Assembly (NCBI RefSeq): GCF_900102015.1
Contig: NZ_FNAT01000004.1
Location: forward strand, 308,443-372,442
Origin: Limimaricola pyoseonensis
Lineage (GTDB): Bacteria > Pseudomonadota > Alphaproteobacteria > Rhodobacterales > Rhodobacteraceae
DNA length: 64,000 nt
Reading direction: 5' to 3'
Shown here: positions 45,724-54,626 of the stretch, piece after piece
Layout: each line of letters starts with the position of its first letter
How positions within the stretch are numbered: the stretch's first letter is position 1
The notes under the pieces: generated by a model
Database searches by the model: none
Told to the model about the DNA's origin: nothing
Seen by the model: only the letters and a program-made list of their open reading frames with translations
Position numbers and translations under genes: made by a program

Positions 45724-48135
45724 TTATTGGCCGCGGGGCTTGGCGCGCAGGGTCGGCGCGGCCTCGGTCGGGTCCTCGGGCCAGGGGTGGCGCGGGTAGC
45801 GGCCGCGCATGTCCTTGCGCACGTCGGCATAGGAGCTGGCCCAGAAGCCCGGCAGGTCGTCGGTCACCTGCACCGGCCGCCCGGCGGGCGACAGAAGCGT
45901 CAGCTTCAGCGCCGTGCCGCCCACCGTCGGGTGCCGGGTCACGCCGAACAGCTCCTGCAGCCGCAGCGCGATCTCAGGCGGCTGGCTGTCGTAGTCGATC
46001 GGCACCTGCCGCCCGAGCGGCGTGGTGAAGGCCGGCGGCGCCTCGCGGTCGAGAAGCTGCGTCTGGTTCCAGTCGAGCATCGCCCGCCAAGGCCCGAGCA
46101 GGTCGAAGCCCTTCCAGTCGTACGCGCTGCGGGTCCTGCCGAGGAAGGGCAGGAGCCAGCCCTCCAGCGTCGCCATCAGCGCCTCGTCCGAGAGGTCCGG
46201 CAGCTCGGCGCCGCCGTCGCGCAGCAGCATTACCCGGGCGCGGAAGCGTTGCGCGGCGGGCGAGGGGCGCAGCCCGAGCTGGCGCACGCCCTCGAGCATG
46301 GCGCGCGCCACCGCTTCGTCGGGCGCCTCGCGCCAGATCCGGTCCGACAGCGCGATGGCGCCGAGCCGCTCCTGCAGCCGCGCCGTGACGCGGCCCTCGC
46401 GCTTCGACCATTCGCAGACGGAGACCTCCTCGATCCGGTCGGCGAAGAGCTCGCGCAGCTCGGTCTCCTCGATCCGCGCCGCCTGCCGGATCTTCGCCTC
46501 GGTTGCGTCGCCCGAAAGATCCGTCGCCACGATCAGCCGCGCGCCCGCCAGCGGGTCCGAGGCCTCCATCATCGCCCCCTTGCCGCCGGAGAGCAGCCAG
46601 CGCGGGTCGTCGCCGGGGCGGCGCAGCCCGATCCGGTCGGGATAGGCCAGCGCCGCCATCGCGCCGACCGAGAGCGCCGGGCCGTCGGCGCGGCCTCTTG
46701 CCAGCCGCTTCGCCTCGTCGCGCACCCGCGCCAGCACGCCCATGTCGGGCGCGGCGGGCAGGTCGCGCGCGCCTTTCGCGGCGCGCAGCCGCAGCCCGAG
46801 ATCGCTGCCCGCGCCGCGCAGCGGGTCGCGCTCGCCCATCAGCGCGGCGAGCGGCGCCGCCTGCGCGCCCGCCACCTCCAGCATGTGGCCCAGACGCGGA
46901 TGCAGCGGCAGCGCCGCGAGCCGGCAGCCATGCGGCGTGATCGTGCCCATGCCGTCGAGCGCGCCGAGATCGCGCAAGAGCGCCTTGGCCTCGGCCAGCG
47001 CCGGGCCGGGCGGCGGCGTCAGGAAGGGCAGGGCGTCCGAGCCCCATTGCGCCAGCTCGAGCGCCAGCGGCGCGAGGTCGGCGCTGGCGATCTCGGGGTC
47101 GGGGAAGGCCGAAAGCGCGCCTTCCTCGCCGCGGGTCCAGAGCCGGTAGCAGACGCCCGGCGCGACCCGGCCGGCACGGCCCGCGCGCTGCGCGGCCTCG
47201 GCGCGGGTCACCTTCTCGGTCACCAGCCGCGACATGCCCGAGCCCGGATCGAAGCGCGCCCGCCGGGCGCGGCCGGCATCGACCACGACGCGGATGTCGG
47301 GGATGGTGAGCGAGGTCTCGGCGATCGCGGTGGCCAGCACCACACGGCGAATCTCGCCGCCGGGCTCCAGCGCGGCGGCCTGCTGCGCGGGCGGCAGCGC
47401 GCCGTAGAGCGGCAGGATCTCGCAGGCCGGCAGGCGCGACGACAGCAGCCCCTGCACCCGCCGGATTTCGCCCTCGCCGGGCAGGAACACCAGAACGCCG
47501 CCCTCGGCCTCGGTCACGGCGCGCTCGACCAGCGCCGCCGTCTCTGCCTCCAGCCGCGCGCGGGGGCCGAGCGGCCTGTCGAGCCAGCGTGTCTCGACCG
47601 GGAAGCTGCGGCCCTCGGAGGTGACGACCGGCGCGCCCATCAGCTCGGCCACGGGGCCCGCGTCGAGCGTCGCCGACATGGCGATCAGCACGAGGTCCTC
47701 GCGCAGCGCGCCGCGGATCTCGAGGCAGAGCGCGAGGCCGAGATCGGCGTTGAGCGAGCGTTCGTGGAACTCGTCGAAGATGACGGCGCCGACGCCCGGC
47801 AGCTCGGGGTCTGACTGGATCATCCGGGTCAGGATGCCCTCGGTCACCACCTCGATCCGCGTGGCCTTCGAGACCTTGGATTCGCCGCGGATGCGGAAAC
47901 CCACCGTCTCGCCCACGCGCTCGCCCAGCGTCTTGGCCATGCGCTGCGCCGCCGCCCGCGCGGCAAGGCGGCGCGGCTCGAGCATGACGATGCGGCCGGG
48001 GATGCGGTCGAGCAGGGCCAGCGGAACCCGCGTCGTCTTGCCGGCGCCGGGCGGCGCCTGCAGCACCGCCTGGCCCGCGCGCGCGACGGCCGAGATCAGC
48101 TCGGGCAGGGCGTCGTCGATCGGCAGTCGGGTCAT
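45724..48135 (-). CDS. hrpB: ATP-dependent helicase HrpB
   Basis: An 803-residue DEAH-box superfamily 2 helicase. Motif I A-P-P-G-A-G-K-T-T, motif II D-E-F-H-E-R-S, motif III S-A-T-L-D, and motif VI Q-R-A-G-R-A-G-R are in order. The HA2 region and the HrpB-specific C-terminal domain (L-P-V-D/I-D-Y-D-type I-D-Y-D-S-Q-P-P near the end) complete it. HrpB homologues are RNA helicases of uncertain role, not connected with the Hrp secretion system. It is monocistronic, between the Nudix gene and rpmB on the same strand. Confidence 0.95.
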   Translation of the reverse strand: MTRLPIDDALPELISAVARAGQAVLQAPPGAGKTTRVPLALLDRIPGRIVMLEPRRLAARAAAQRMAKTLGERVGETVGFRIRGESKVSKATRIEVVTEGILTRMIQSDPELPGVGAVIFDEFHERSLNADLGLALCLEIRGALREDLVLIAMSATLDAGPVAELMGAPVVTSEGRSFPVETRWLDRPLGPRARLEAETAALVERAVTEAEGGVLVFLPGEGEIRRVQGLLSSRLPACEILPLYGALPPAQQAAALEPGGEIRRVVLATAIAETSLTIPDIRVVVDAGRARRARFDPGSGMSRLVTEKVTRAEAAQRAGRAGRVAPGVCYRLWTRGEEGALSAFPDPEIASADLAPLALELAQWGSDALPFLTPPPGPALAEAKALLRDLGALDGMGTITPHGCRLAALPLHPRLGHMLEVAGAQAAPLAALMGERDPLRGAGSDLGLRLRAAKGARDLPAAPDMGVLARVRDEAKRLARGRADGPALSVGAMAALAYPDRIGLRRPGDDPRWLLSGGKGAMMEASDPLAGARLIVATDLSGDATEAKIRQAARIEETELRELFADRIEEVSVCEWSKREGRVTARLQERLGAIALSDRIWREAPDEAVARAMLEGVRQLGLRPSPAAQRFRARVMLLRDGGAELPDLSDEALMATLEGWLLPFLGRTRSAYDWKGFDLLGPWRAMLDWNQTQLLDREAPPAFTTPLGRQVPIDYDSQPPEIALRLQELFGVTRHPTVGGTALKLTLLSPAGRPVQVTDDLPGFWASSYADVRKDMRGRYPRHPWPEDPTEAAPTLRAKPRGQ

Positions 48136-48217
48136 GGGGCGCGGCTCATGGGGCTGGCCGGGCGGGGGCGCGGGCCGCCCTCCGGCGCGTCGGGAAAACG
48201 GGGTGGCGGACGCGAAA

Positions 48218-48248
48218 AGGCCCGGCGCCTCGCGTGAGGGCCGGGCCT
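48218..48248 (-). terminator. Terminator of rpmB
   Basis: A 9-bp stem (AGGCCCGGC 48218-48226 with GCCGGGCCT 48240-48248), extended inward by CCTC/GAGG. Read on the minus strand it ends in TTTT. Confidence 0.8.
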
Positions 48249-48271
48249 GCGATTCGCGTCCGCGAAGGAAC

Positions 48272-48559
48272 TCAGGCCTCGGCGGCGGCCTTGGCGAGCT
48301 CTTTCTTGACCTTCAGCGCGGCGGGCGACAGGTCCTCTTCCTTCGCCTTGGCGAGGAAGGCGTCGAGGCCGCCACGGTGATCGACCGAGCGCAGCGCGTG
48401 CGAGGAGACGCGGAACTTGAAGCCGCGGCCCAGCGCGTCCGACAGCAGGGTCACGTCCTGCAGGTTCGGCAGGAAGCGGCGGCGGGTCTTGTTGTTGGCG
48501 TGGCTGACATTGTTGCCAGTCATCGGGCCTTTTCCGGTCAGTTCGCAACGGCGCGACAT
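48272..48559 (-). CDS. rpmB: 50S ribosomal protein L28 (bL28)
   Basis: A 95-residue ribosomal protein. It opens [20 protein letters not shown] and continues with [24 protein letters not shown] follows, as in alphaproteobacterial L28. Only one Cys is present, so it is the zinc-ribbon-free (C-minus) type. GAAGGAAAAG is upstream of the ATG at 48559. It is followed by its own terminator. Confidence 0.97.
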   Translation of the reverse strand: MSRRCELTGKGPMTGNNVSHANNKTRRRFLPNLQDVTLLSDALGRGFKFRVSSHALRSVDHRGGLDAFLAKAKEEDLSPAALKVKKELAKAAAEA

Positions 48560-48682
48560 GGTCTTTTCCTTCGTGTCTCGGGGCCTGGCAGTCACCCGCG
48601 CCCGGAGGCACGGATACGGCGTCGGCAACGGGGCCGGGCCATGAATTCGGTCAGGGGGCCATACGGGGATTCCGCTGGCGCG

Positions 48683-49684
48683 TCAAGCGCCGCGCAATGC
48701 CTGCCGCAGCGGCTCCAGCGCCGCCCGCGCCGCCGCCGCCGGCGCGCTCTCGCCCGAGGCCGCCGCCGCGCGCAGCCGGTCGAGCCGGGCGGCCAGCGCC
48801 CGATCCTCGCGCAGAAGGTCGACGACGCCGGCGCGCAGCTCCTCCTCGAACCACTGCCCGGCCTGTTCGGCCCGCCGCCGCGCGGTGATGCCGGTCTCGC
48901 GCCGCCATTCCGCCAGCCGCTCCACCTCGGCCCAGGCCTCGGCCACGCCTTCGCCGGTGCGGGCCGAGACGCAGCGCGCCATGGGAAAGTCGTCGGGGTC
49001 GATCTCCCGCTTGCGCAGGAGCCGCAGCGCGCCGGCATAGTCGGCCTGGGTGCGCCGCGCCTCGGCCGCCAGATCGCCGTCCGCCTTGTTGACGAGGATC
49101 AGGTCGGCGATCTCCATGATGCCGCGCTTGACGCCCTGCAGCTCGTCGCCGCCGGCAGGCGCGAGCAGCAGCAGGAAGATGTCGGTCATGCGCGAGACCA
49201 GCGTTTCGGACTGGCCCACGCCCACCGTCTCGACCAGCACCACGTCGAAGCCCGCCGCCTCGCACAGCAGAAGCGCCTCGCGGCTGCGGCGCGCGACGCC
49301 GCCCAAGTGCCGCGCGGCGGGGGTGGGGCGGATGAAGGCGGCGCGTTCGCGGCTCAGCCGCTCCATCCGCGTCTTGTCGCCGAGGATCGAGCCGCCCGAG
49401 CGCGCCGAGGACGGGTCGACCGCGAGGACGGCCACCTTCTGCCCGCCCTCGACCAGCCGCAGGCCCAGCGTCTCGGTGAAGCTCGACTTGCCGACGCCGG
49501 GCGTGCCCGACAGCCCCACCCGCAGCGCGCCGGGGCGGTCGGGGTCGGCCAGCCGGTCGAGAAGCGCCTCGGCCGCGGCGCGGTGGTCGGGGCGCGTGCT
49601 CTCGACCAGCGTGATGCCGCGGCTCAGCGCGCGCCGTTCCCCGGCCGCGATGCGGGCCGCCAGATCCTCGATCTCGATGCTCAT
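48683..49684 (-). CDS. meaB: Methylmalonyl-CoA mutase-associated G-protein chaperone MeaB
   Basis: A 333-residue G3E-family GTPase that guards and reloads the B12-dependent methylmalonyl-CoA mutase. The P-loop G-T-P-G-V-G-K-S-S is followed by [10 protein letters not shown] and [21 protein letters not shown] and the base motif N-K-A-D come next. The mutase gene is not in the window, but prpE at 56857 provides the propionyl-CoA branch. An ArgK-type name is also used for this family. Start at 49684 (M-S-I-E-I-E-D-L). Confidence 0.92.
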   Translation of the reverse strand: MSIEIEDLAARIAAGERRALSRGITLVESTRPDHRAAAEALLDRLADPDRPGALRVGLSGTPGVGKSSFTETLGLRLVEGGQKVAVLAVDPSSARSGGSILGDKTRMERLSRERAAFIRPTPAARHLGGVARRSREALLLCEAAGFDVVLVETVGVGQSETLVSRMTDIFLLLLAPAGGDELQGVKRGIMEIADLILVNKADGDLAAEARRTQADYAGALRLLRKREIDPDDFPMARCVSARTGEGVAEAWAEVERLAEWRRETGITARRRAEQAGQWFEEELRAGVVDLLREDRALAARLDRLRAAAASGESAPAAAARAALEPLRQALRGA

Positions 49685-49722
49685 GCGCCCCTTGTCGCGG
49701 GGCGCGCGCGCGCTGTCCAGCC

Positions 49723-50022
49723 TCAGCGGCAGATCGCTTCGGCGCGGTCGGCGAAGCTGCGATAGCGCTTCCAGAACGCCTCCGAGCCGTTTTCCTGCCG
49801 CGTGTCCTGCGCCCGCTGCGGGTCGTCGAAAAACTTCGCCGCCCGGCGCTGTTCGCCCCAGCTCAGCGACTGGTCCGCCACGCCCTGCACGCAGGAACAC
49901 AGATTGATGTTCGCCGCCGAGCGCCCGCTCGACATGCAGGCCTTGCTGATCGGCCCCGAGGGCCGGCCGCCGCCGCAGGCCGCCAGCGCCGCGAGCGCCA
50001 TGATACCGATGATGATGCGCAT
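49723..50022 (-). CDS. Small lipoprotein of unknown function
   Basis: A 99-residue protein with a signal peptide and the lipobox L-A-A-C (Cys16), so it should be lipid-anchored in the envelope. The mature part has four Cys (A-C-M, L-C-S-C and I-C near the end) that could form disulfides. It also has [10 protein letters not shown] and [13 protein letters not shown]. It resembles short Rhodobacterales lipoproteins, which I recall being labelled arginine transporter in some annotations; I see nothing supporting transport. It is divergent from lepA. Confidence 0.75.
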   Translation of the reverse strand: MRIIIGIMALAALAACGGGRPSGPISKACMSSGRSAANINLCSCVQGVADQSLSWGEQRRAAKFFDDPQRAQDTRQENGSEAFWKRYRSFADRAEAICR

Positions 50023-50194
50023 GCCCGTATCCCCGTGATCGCCCCGGTTCGCCCGGGATTCTCGATCCTGCTCTACCGCCGGTCATCATGCCCGAGCCAT
50101 GGCCGCTCCGCAATTCGTGAGAGGCGGGGTACGGCTTCGCACCTTCACATCGGCGTGAGCCCGCAAGCCCCCTCCGCCGTGCCCTCGCGCCCCA

Positions 50195-50223
50195 TTGACC
50201 GGATGCCCGAAGCCCTGCATATG
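50195..50223 (+). promoter_or_regulatory. Predicted leaderless promoter of lepA
   Basis: -35 TTGACC (50195-50200), exact 17-base spacer, -10 CATATG (50218-50223), then six bases to the ATG at 50230. No Shine-Dalgarno is present. Confidence 0.55.
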
Positions 50224-50229
50224 CGGGCC

Positions 50230-52029
50230 ATGACCGAGCTTTCGCACATCCGCAACTTCTCCATCGTGGCCCATATCGACCACGGCAAATCCACCCTCGC
50301 CGACCGGCTGATCCAGTCGACGGGCACGGTGCAGGACCGCGAGATGAAGGCGCAGCTCTTGGACAGCATGGATATCGAGCGCGAGCGCGGCATCACCATC
50401 AAGGCGCAGACCGTCCGCATCGACTACAAGGCGCTGAACGGCGAGTCCTACGTGCTGAACCTGATCGACACGCCCGGCCATGTCGACTTCTCCTACGAGG
50501 TCTCGCGCTCGATGCGCGCGGTCGAGGGGTCGCTCCTGGTGGTCGATTCGACCCAAGGGGTCGAGGCGCAGACGCTCGCCAACGTCTACCACGCCATCGA
50601 CGCCGACCACGAGATCGTGCCGGTGCTGAACAAGATCGACCTGCCGGCCTCCGAGCCCGACCGCGTGAAGGAGCAGATCGAGGACGTGATCGGCATCGAC
50701 GCCTCCGAGGCGATGCTGGTCTCGGCCAAGACCGGCGTCGGCATCCGCGAGACGCTCGAGGCGATCGTTCACCGCCTGCCCGCGCCCAAGGGCGACCGCG
50801 AGGCGCCGCTGAAGGCGATGCTGGTCGACTCGTGGTACGACCTCTATCTCGGCGTGGTCGTTCTGGTGCGGATCATGGACGGCGTGCTGAAGAAGGGCGA
50901 CCGGGTCAAGTTCATGCAGAACGACACGGTGCACCAGGTCGACCGGATCGGCGTGTTCAAGCCCGGCATGCTTCCCGTGGACGAGCTGGGGCCGGGCGAG
51001 ATCGGCTTTCTCACCGCCTCGATCAAGCAGGTGCGCGACACCAAGGTCGGCGACACCATCACCCATGAGAAGAAGGGCGCCGAAAAGCCGCTGCCGGGCT
51101 TCGCGCCCTCCGTGCCGGTGGTGTTCTGCGGCCTCTTCCCGGTCGACAGCGCCGAGTTCGAGGACCTGCGCAACGCCATCGAGAAGCTGGCGCTGAACGA
51201 CGCGTCCTTCTCCTCCGAGATGGAGACCTCGGCGGCGCTGGGCTTCGGCTTCCGCTGCGGCTTCCTCGGCCTTCTGCATCTCGAGGTGATCCGCGACCGG
51301 ATCGAGCGGGAATACGGCATCGACCTGATCACCACCGCGCCGTCGGTGGTCTACCACGTCCACATGCGCGACGGCACGATGCACGAGCTGCACAACCCCG
51401 CCGACATGCCCGACCTCACCCATGTCGACCACATCGAGGAGCCGCGCATCAAGGCGACGATCATGGTGCCGGACGACTATCTGGGCGACGTGCTCAAGCT
51501 CTGCCAGGACCGCCGCGGCATCCAGGAGGAGCTGACCTATGCCGGCTCGCGGCCGCTGGTGGTCTACGACCTGCCGCTCAACGAGGTGGTGTTCGACTTC
51601 TACGACCGTCTGAAATCGGTCACCAAGGGCTATGCCAGCTTCGATTACCAGATCACCGGCTACCGGCAGGACAACCTGGTGAAGATGCAGATCCTCGTGA
51701 ACGACGAGCCGGTCGACGCGCTGTCGATCATGGTGCACCGCGACCGCGCCGAGAGCCGCGGCCGGGCGATGGTGGAGAAGCTCAAGGAGCTGATCCCCCG
51801 CCACATGTTCAAGATCCCGATCCAGGCCGCGATCGGCGGCAAGGTGATCGCCCGCGAGACGCTGTCGGCGATGCGCAAGGACGTGACGGCCAAGTGCTAC
51901 GGCGGCGACGCGACCCGCAAGCGCAAGCTCTTGGACAAGCAGAAGGCGGGCAAGAAGAAGATGCGCCAGTTCGGCAAGGTGGACATCCCGCAGGAGGCGT
52001 TCATCTCCGCGTTGAAGATGGATGGGTGA
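50230..52029 (+). CDS. lepA: Elongation factor 4 (LepA)
   Basis: A 599-residue translational GTPase that acts on stalled or initiating ribosomes. The G1 motif is [10 protein letters not shown]2/G3 R-G-I-T-I and D-T-P-G-H-V-D-F, G4 N-K-I-D and G5 S-A-K-T. The LepA-specific C-terminal domain ends [20 protein letters not shown]. The ATG at 50230 gives [10 protein letters not shown], the family start. An in-frame ATG at 50221 overlaps the -10. The protein is intact; a degenerate second copy of its last 150 bases follows at 52101. Confidence 0.97.
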   Translation: MTELSHIRNFSIVAHIDHGKSTLADRLIQSTGTVQDREMKAQLLDSMDIERERGITIKAQTVRIDYKALNGESYVLNLIDTPGHVDFSYEVSRSMRAVEGSLLVVDSTQGVEAQTLANVYHAIDADHEIVPVLNKIDLPASEPDRVKEQIEDVIGIDASEAMLVSAKTGVGIRETLEAIVHRLPAPKGDREAPLKAMLVDSWYDLYLGVVVLVRIMDGVLKKGDRVKFMQNDTVHQVDRIGVFKPGMLPVDELGPGEIGFLTASIKQVRDTKVGDTITHEKKGAEKPLPGFAPSVPVVFCGLFPVDSAEFEDLRNAIEKLALNDASFSSEMETSAALGFGFRCGFLGLLHLEVIRDRIEREYGIDLITTAPSVVYHVHMRDGTMHELHNPADMPDLTHVDHIEEPRIKATIMVPDDYLGDVLKLCQDRRGIQEELTYAGSRPLVVYDLPLNEVVFDFYDRLKSVTKGYASFDYQITGYRQDNLVKMQILVNDEPVDALSIMVHRDRAESRGRAMVEKLKELIPRHMFKIPIQAAIGGKVIARETLSAMRKDVTAKCYGGDATRKRKLLDKQKAGKKKMRQFGKVDIPQEAFISALKMDG

Positions 52030-52057
52030 ACAGCCGATCCGTTCTGGAAACCCGTCG

Positions 52058-52086
52058 AAACCTCCGGCTCCCACGGCCGGGGGTTT
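52058..52086 (+). terminator. Hairpin after lepA
   Basis: An 11-bp stem with one A-G mismatch (52058-52068 with 52076-52086), ending in GGTTTAC. Likely the lepA terminator. It sits between the intact tail and the degenerate copy. Confidence 0.5.
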
Positions 52087-52100
52087 ACTTTGGGCGCACA

Positions 52101-52250
52101 GTTGTGACAGCCAAATGCTATGGCGGCGACGTGTCCTGCGAGCGCAAGTTCTAGGATAAGCAAGGGGCGGGCAAGAATAAGGTCGGTCGGTTCAGGAGGG
52201 TCGATGTTCTGCAGGAAGCGTCTATCTCTGCGCTGAAGGTGGACAGGTAA
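52101..52250 (+). pseudogene. Degenerate copy of the lepA 3' end
   Basis: These 150 bases align without gaps to 51880-52029, the last 49 codons and stop of lepA. By hand I count 112 identical positions of 150. Translated in register they read [11 protein letters not shown], then the copy's counterparts of the lepA residues up to a stop aligned with the lepA stop. They are interrupted by one in-frame TAG at 52152-52154. Many differences are G/C to A/T. It has no start and cannot make LepA. It directly abuts the low-G+C gene on the opposite strand. It may be a remnant of a recombination or integration event that brought in that gene. Confidence 0.85.
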
Positions 52251-53018
52251 TCACATCTCCATTTGCTTAATCAACTGCTGGATCAGCTCTTGCTTCATCG
52301 CGTTATTATTGCGTGGTGATGGAGCCTGGATGTACTCGACCGCTTTAAAATGATCTCCTCTCTTTCTGTTTTGCGGGGGCTCCAGAGATTCGATAAGTAT
52401 AGCCTCAAAAGCGGCGACAACTTTTTCCATTTCAAAGCTGGGGGCGGAACCCTTCAGCTTCCCGTGAGCATCGACTTCTTTTAATCCAAACCACGAAAAT
52501 CTTTCCCAGCGTCCATTGAGTCGGTCGCGAGTGTGTTCATACAACCTTTGGCCAAGTGGGCGATCTATCGAGCGACCAACATAAATTACACGTCCTCGAT
52601 CATGAAGTAAGTAGATGCCAACTTGATCGCAAAAGTCTATAGGATCGGAGTCTTCTTGCTGCTTTCCCATTAATTTGGGAGCGCGCTTCCAGTCCACCTC
52701 GGTTGCACGCCAATACATTCCAATAGAAGTCACGATCCCAGCAGCGCTTTCTTCGGTCTCCGGTTTTTGATTGCTTTCTTTGTATAGCTTCTCTCGAAGG
52801 GTGTAGTAACCTCGTTCAGTTTTTAGGAACGTGTCGTTTCCGTTATTGATAGACCTGCTAATTGTGGAGGCAACAGTATTTGCTGGTGTTGCGCCTAGGC
52901 TCCGCCGCATCTTGTTCTTTGCGATCACCTCGGCAATTTCGGCAAAATGCATTGGTTCATCGGCAGCTCTCAGTACCTCTATAATAGAGGACTCCCAGTT
53001 TGAATTTCTCTTTGCCAT
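52251..53018 (-). CDS. HARE-HTH/GIY-YIG nuclease domain protein
   Basis: A 255-residue two-domain protein. Residues about 8-76 fit the HARE-HTH winged helix: S-I-I-E-V-L-R-A, M-H-F-A-E-I-A-E-V-I, T-V-A-S-T-I-S-R-S-I and G-Y-Y-T-L-R-E. Residues about 132-222 are a GIY-YIG nuclease: G-I-Y (134-136), Y-V-G (146-148), Arg158, His162, metal Glu205 (F-E-A-I-L-I) and Asn217. HARE-HTH modules are linked to sensing modified DNA and to restriction systems. Two 60-base lines of the gene are only 25/60 G+C, and AT-ending codons are common, so it was acquired. AGGAAAAG precedes the ATG at 53018; an upstream ATG at 53054 lacks one. Confidence 0.85.
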   Translation of the reverse strand: MAKRNSNWESSIIEVLRAADEPMHFAEIAEVIAKNKMRRSLGATPANTVASTISRSINNGNDTFLKTERGYYTLREKLYKESNQKPETEESAAGIVTSIGMYWRATEVDWKRAPKLMGKQQEDSDPIDFCDQVGIYLLHDRGRVIYVGRSIDRPLGQRLYEHTRDRLNGRWERFSWFGLKEVDAHGKLKGSAPSFEMEKVVAAFEAILIESLEPPQNRKRGDHFKAVEYIQAPSPRNNNAMKQELIQQLIKQMEM

Positions 53019-53099
53019 GAAACTTTTCCTGAATATTCTATGGCAAGACTGCACGATGGGTCTATTTACTGCAAGTCAAAGTTGTAATTCCTGCAAGAT

Positions 53100-53309
53100 C
53101 TACCCCCGCCCACTCTTCTCCTGCAGCGCGTCGATCCGCTCGCTGGCTTCGGCCTTGGTCAGCCCGTCGTCGAACTCTTCTCCGGCCTCCTCGCACAGCG
53201 TCTTGAGATAGCTCGCCTGCGCGCCGGTCATCGGCTCGTCGCCGGTGACCCAGTTCTCCGGGTCCTTCTCGGCGTTGCCCTGCGGGTGGCTCTTCGGGTC
53301 GTCGGTCAT
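53100..53309 (-). CDS. DUF3072 domain protein
   Basis: A 69-residue protein of the DUF3072 family. The diagnostic region P-M-T-G-A-Q-A-S-Y-L-K-T-L-C-E-E-A-G-E leads into L-T-K-A-E-A-S-E-R-I-D-A-L-Q. This resembles the SAP-like helical motif of the family, which is of unknown function. The N-terminal third is polar and probably flexible. GGAGG precedes the ATG. A paralogue lies at 61238-61435. G+C returns here to the genomic level, so it marks the right edge of the low-G+C segment. Confidence 0.85.
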   Translation of the reverse strand: MTDDPKSHPQGNAEKDPENWVTGDEPMTGAQASYLKTLCEEAGEEFDDGLTKAEASERIDALQEKSGRG

Positions 53310-53414
53310 GTCGCGTCCTCCATGTCTGGAGTTCGTACAATGTTCCGTACGCCGCCCGGTTCCCCGCGCCGGTGGTCACACCGGCGCGAGGCCTCCGCCG
53401 GACCCGCGTGACGC

Positions 53415-54161
53415 CTAGGCCAGGAACGCCTTGACCGCCGCCTCGACCTCGCGCGGCTTCTCGGCGTGCAGCCAGTGCCCCGCGCCCTCGATCACTTCGA
53501 ATCCGGCTTCGGGAAACAGCGCCCGGATGCGGTCGTGGTGGTCCTCGGAGACATAGGCCGAGTTCGCCCCCGACAGGAACAGCGCCGGGCCGTCGAAGCG
53601 GCCGTCGATCTCGGGAAAGCCGAGAATGGTCTCCATGTCGCGCTCGAGCACGTCGAGGTTCAGCTTCCAGCGCTTTTCCTGCAGGTCGAGCGACTGCAGG
53701 AAGAACGCCGCCGTCGCGGCCTCGAGATCGCCCATCATCTCGGTCGCGTCGGAGCGGCTGGCGATGGCCTCGAGGTCGACCTGCTTCATCTTGCGGATGT
53801 TGTCGATCTGGTCGTGCCCGTAAGCCACCGGCGCGATGTCGGCCACGACGAGGCGGCGCACGAGTTCCGGCCGGGTCAGCGCCAGCACCATCGACGCCTT
53901 GCCGCCCATGGAATGGCCCAGCACGTCGGCGCAGCCGTGATGCTCCAGCACCTCGGCCAGATCCTCGGCCATGCCGTGATAGTCATGCGTCTCGGTCCAG
54001 TGGCTGTCGCCGTGGTTGCGCATGTCGACGGAGATCACCTGCCGGTCCTGCCCGAGACGGCGCGCGATGACGCCCCAGTTGCGGGCCGAGCCGAACAGGC
54101 CGTGGACGATCAGCAGGGGCGGGCGGTCGGAGGGCTCTCCGGTGAGGATGGTGTTCAGCAT
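53415..54161 (-). CDS. Alpha/beta hydrolase (YbfF-like esterase)
   Basis: A 248-residue alpha/beta-fold hydrolase. Oxyanion-hole region I-V-H-G-L-F-G-S-A-R-N-W-G precedes the nucleophile elbow G-H-S-M-G-G-K (Ser of the triad). The catalytic His is in G-A-G-H-W-L-H-A-E-K-P. S-V-D-M-R-N-H-G-D-S and the strand-7 Asp region complete the pattern. Among known relatives it looks most like the acyl-CoA/short-chain esterase YbfF. The ATG at 54161 begins M-L-N-T-I-L-T-G-E; in-frame sequence before it is not part of the fold. Confidence 0.88.
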   Translation of the reverse strand: MLNTILTGEPSDRPPLLIVHGLFGSARNWGVIARRLGQDRQVISVDMRNHGDSHWTETHDYHGMAEDLAEVLEHHGCADVLGHSMGGKASMVLALTRPELVRRLVVADIAPVAYGHDQIDNIRKMKQVDLEAIASRSDATEMMGDLEAATAAFFLQSLDLQEKRWKLNLDVLERDMETILGFPEIDGRFDGPALFLSGANSAYVSEDHHDRIRALFPEAGFEVIEGAGHWLHAEKPREVEAAVKAFLA

Positions 54162-54201
54162 GGTTGGGGTTGTAGCGCGTGCCGTGGCGGACGCCAGCCC
54201 A

Positions 54202-54229
54202 TTGAGCCGGGGCGCGCGCGGCGCTACCA
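54202..54229 (+). promoter_or_regulatory. Possible leaderless promoter of the 124-residue protein gene
   Basis: -35 TTGAGC (54202-54207), 16-base spacer, -10 CTACCA (54224-54229), six bases to the ATG at 54236. Confidence 0.35.
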
Positions 54230-54235
54230 AGAGAT

Positions 54236-54610
54236 ATGAACCGCACGACGATAAATGGCTGGGCGCGCGAGATTTCCCGTCTTCTGGACGATCGCGCCGG
54301 GGTGGGGGGCCGCGACCTCGCCGCGCGGCTCGACCGTGCCGCACCGGTGCTGCCGCCCGAGATCCTCGCCCGCGCCCGTTTCCTCGCCGCCGCCGAGACG
54401 GTGTCGCGCCTGCCCGAACGCGCCGAGGCGATCGATCTCGAACGGGTCGAGACCGCCTATGTCACGGTGCAGAGCTGGCTGATGGCCGAGGAGCCCGAGG
54501 CGCTGCGCCACGCGCTGCGCCGGGCGGTCTGGATGCGGCGCGCCCGTCAGGCGGCGTCGATCCTCTTGGCCGCGCTGATCGCGGGCCTGTTGTGGCGCGG
54601 GATCGCCTGA
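54236..54610 (+). CDS. Hypothetical protein with C-terminal membrane anchor
   Basis: A 124-residue protein I do not recognise. It is largely helical and Ala/Arg/Leu-rich. The last 20 residues (A-S-I-L-L-A-A-L-I-A-G-L-L-W) form one membrane helix preceded by Arg residues, so the soluble part should stay in the cytoplasm, tail-anchored. Third-position G/C use matches a real gene of this genome. It lies between the esterase (divergent) and glyA (convergent). Confidence 0.6.
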   Translation: MNRTTINGWAREISRLLDDRAGVGGRDLAARLDRAAPVLPPEILARARFLAAAETVSRLPERAEAIDLERVETAYVTVQSWLMAEEPEALRHALRRAVWMRRARQAASILLAALIAGLLWRGIA

Positions 54611-54626
54611 CCCCGCGCCCTTCGCC

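Noticed and set aside
51880-52250. Classical att-site pair of an integrative element at lepA
   Set aside because: Only two tails were seen, the cargo lies outside the pair rather than between them, and no integrase is in the window. I kept the duplication as an observation without naming an element type.
52251-53018. UvrC-like repair protein or homing endonuclease
   Set aside because: The UvrB-binding and HhH regions of UvrC are missing. The N-terminal HARE-HTH and non-intron location do not fit a typical homing GIY-YIG enzyme.
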